In this document: positions 7,630 through 7,921 of the stretch, in pieces
Layout of the letters: each line of letters starts with the position of its first letter
How positions within the stretch are numbered: the stretch's first letter is position 1
Origin: an uncultured Candidatus Altimarinota bacterium
GTDB lineage: Bacteria > Patescibacteriota > Gracilibacteria > BD1-5 > UBA6164
Length of the DNA: 7,921 nt
Direction: 5' to 3'
Assembly (NCBI GenBank): GCA_937944175.1
Contig: CALDZW010000044.1
Coordinates: 1-7,921 of the forward strand
The notes under the pieces: model-generated
Database searches by the model: none
Seen by the model: only the letters and a program-made list of their open reading frames with translations
What the model was told of the DNA's origin: nothing
Made by a program: the position numbers and the translations under genes

Positions 7630-7921
7630 ATGTGAAGTAAAAAAATAATTACAGCTATAATTGTATTCTTTCTCCTTGGAGCTATAACAGTTTGAGGATA
7701 TTTTTGATATCAAAACATGAATGATGCTTGATATGAAGAAAAAATTATCAAGATGAATAGTCTTGTCTGAGAATGAACAGAAATAGAAAATTGTAAAATT
7801 ATCCTCTGATTCAAGAGAAAAACTAATCATCCATTAAATGCAAGCCTTACTAATGATTTTATCAAGCTTGAAGAACAGTGTAATAAAAAATATAATATTG
7901 CTTTCCTGAGTCTCAACAAAA
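7630..7921 (+). CDS. Unrecognised single-pass membrane protein (3' end outside window)
   Basis: I do not recognise this protein. The visible 97 residues begin Met-Gly-Ser-Lys-Lys, with the second codon being TGA read as glycine. A hydrophobic helix (about 6-27, IITAIIVFFLLGAITVGGYF) then precedes a polar, Lys/Glu/Asn-rich region with two cysteines (55 and 84). The positive N-terminus followed by one helix fits an N-terminal membrane anchor or uncleaved signal, with the rest outside the cytoplasm. The start is well fixed: the only in-frame ATG after the TAA at 7615-7617 is 7630, just downstream of a consensus promoter. TGA glycines also occur at 22, 26, 34, 47, 49 and 60. The open frame, the promoter and the anchor make it a likely real gene. 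It has its own promoter, so it is probably not in an operon with the adhesin-like gene before it. Function cannot be inferred from what is visible. Confidence 0.65.

Noticed and set aside
7600..7830. A 76-residue minus-strand ORF at the right end
   Set aside because: It overlaps the consensus promoter and start of the plus-strand gene at 7630, and its composition looks like antisense of Lys/Asn-rich coding sequence.
1..7921. Degraded pseudogenes or frameshifts as the cause of short ORFs
   Set aside because: The interruptions are only TGA, never TAA or TAG, and the frame is kept for up to 705 codons with intact motifs.
1..7921. UGA as tryptophan (Mycoplasma-type code 4) or selenocysteine
   Set aside because: TGA sits at glycines of known motifs and aligns with GGA in the paralogue, TGG is used for Trp, and the codon is far too frequent for selenocysteine.

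Overview
The window reads as a low-GC bacterial chromosome fragment that uses a changed genetic code, with UGA read as glycine (translation table 25). Under the standard code no gene here is longer than a fragment. With TGA read as Gly, six long reading frames appear, each with a coherent protein fold signature and ending in TAA or TAG. This code is known from Gracilibacteria and Absconditabacteria (SR1), in the Patescibacteria/CPR, so the source is very probably a member of one of those lineages. The sequence itself supports the Gly assignment. TGG still encodes Trp, so this is not the Mycoplasma code. TGA falls on conserved glycines of recognisable motifs (the VGIGT repeat, the C-terminal SGGE-type turn of pilins). 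At two aligned positions, one of two paralogous genes has GGA and the other TGA.

Layout. Positions 1-1425 on the minus strand hold three tandem small membrane proteins, the last running off the window. All have the two-helix architecture of the Patescibacterial T4SS-pilin/VirB2-TrbC-like family. Positions 1426-1576 are a divergent intergenic region with candidate promoters on both strands and an inverted repeat. Positions 1577-3034 (+) encode a polytopic membrane protein of the O-antigen ligase/polymerase (Wzy_C-like) superfamily, followed by a perfect intrinsic terminator. Positions 3172-5286 and 5417-7399 (+) encode two secreted, tail-fibre-like surface proteins. They share an N-terminal Cys-pair module and GIGT-type repeats but have unrelated C-terminal ends. 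The first is followed by a second perfect terminator. Positions 7630-7921 (+) begin an unrecognised single-pass membrane protein behind a very good sigma70-type promoter; its second codon is TGA.

The shared theme is the cell surface: pilin-like subunits, an enzyme that polymerises or transfers surface glycans, and two large adhesin-like fibres. Cultivated relatives of this group are epibionts or predators of other bacteria, so pili and adhesins that touch a host cell are a natural reading. That is inference from lineage and context, not something the sequence shows. A specific hypothesis is that the Wzy_C-type protein glycosylates the divergently encoded pilins, as PglL/PilO-type enzymes do. 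No gene has a convincing Shine-Dalgarno sequence. I see no tRNA, rRNA, CRISPR array, transposase or integrase.
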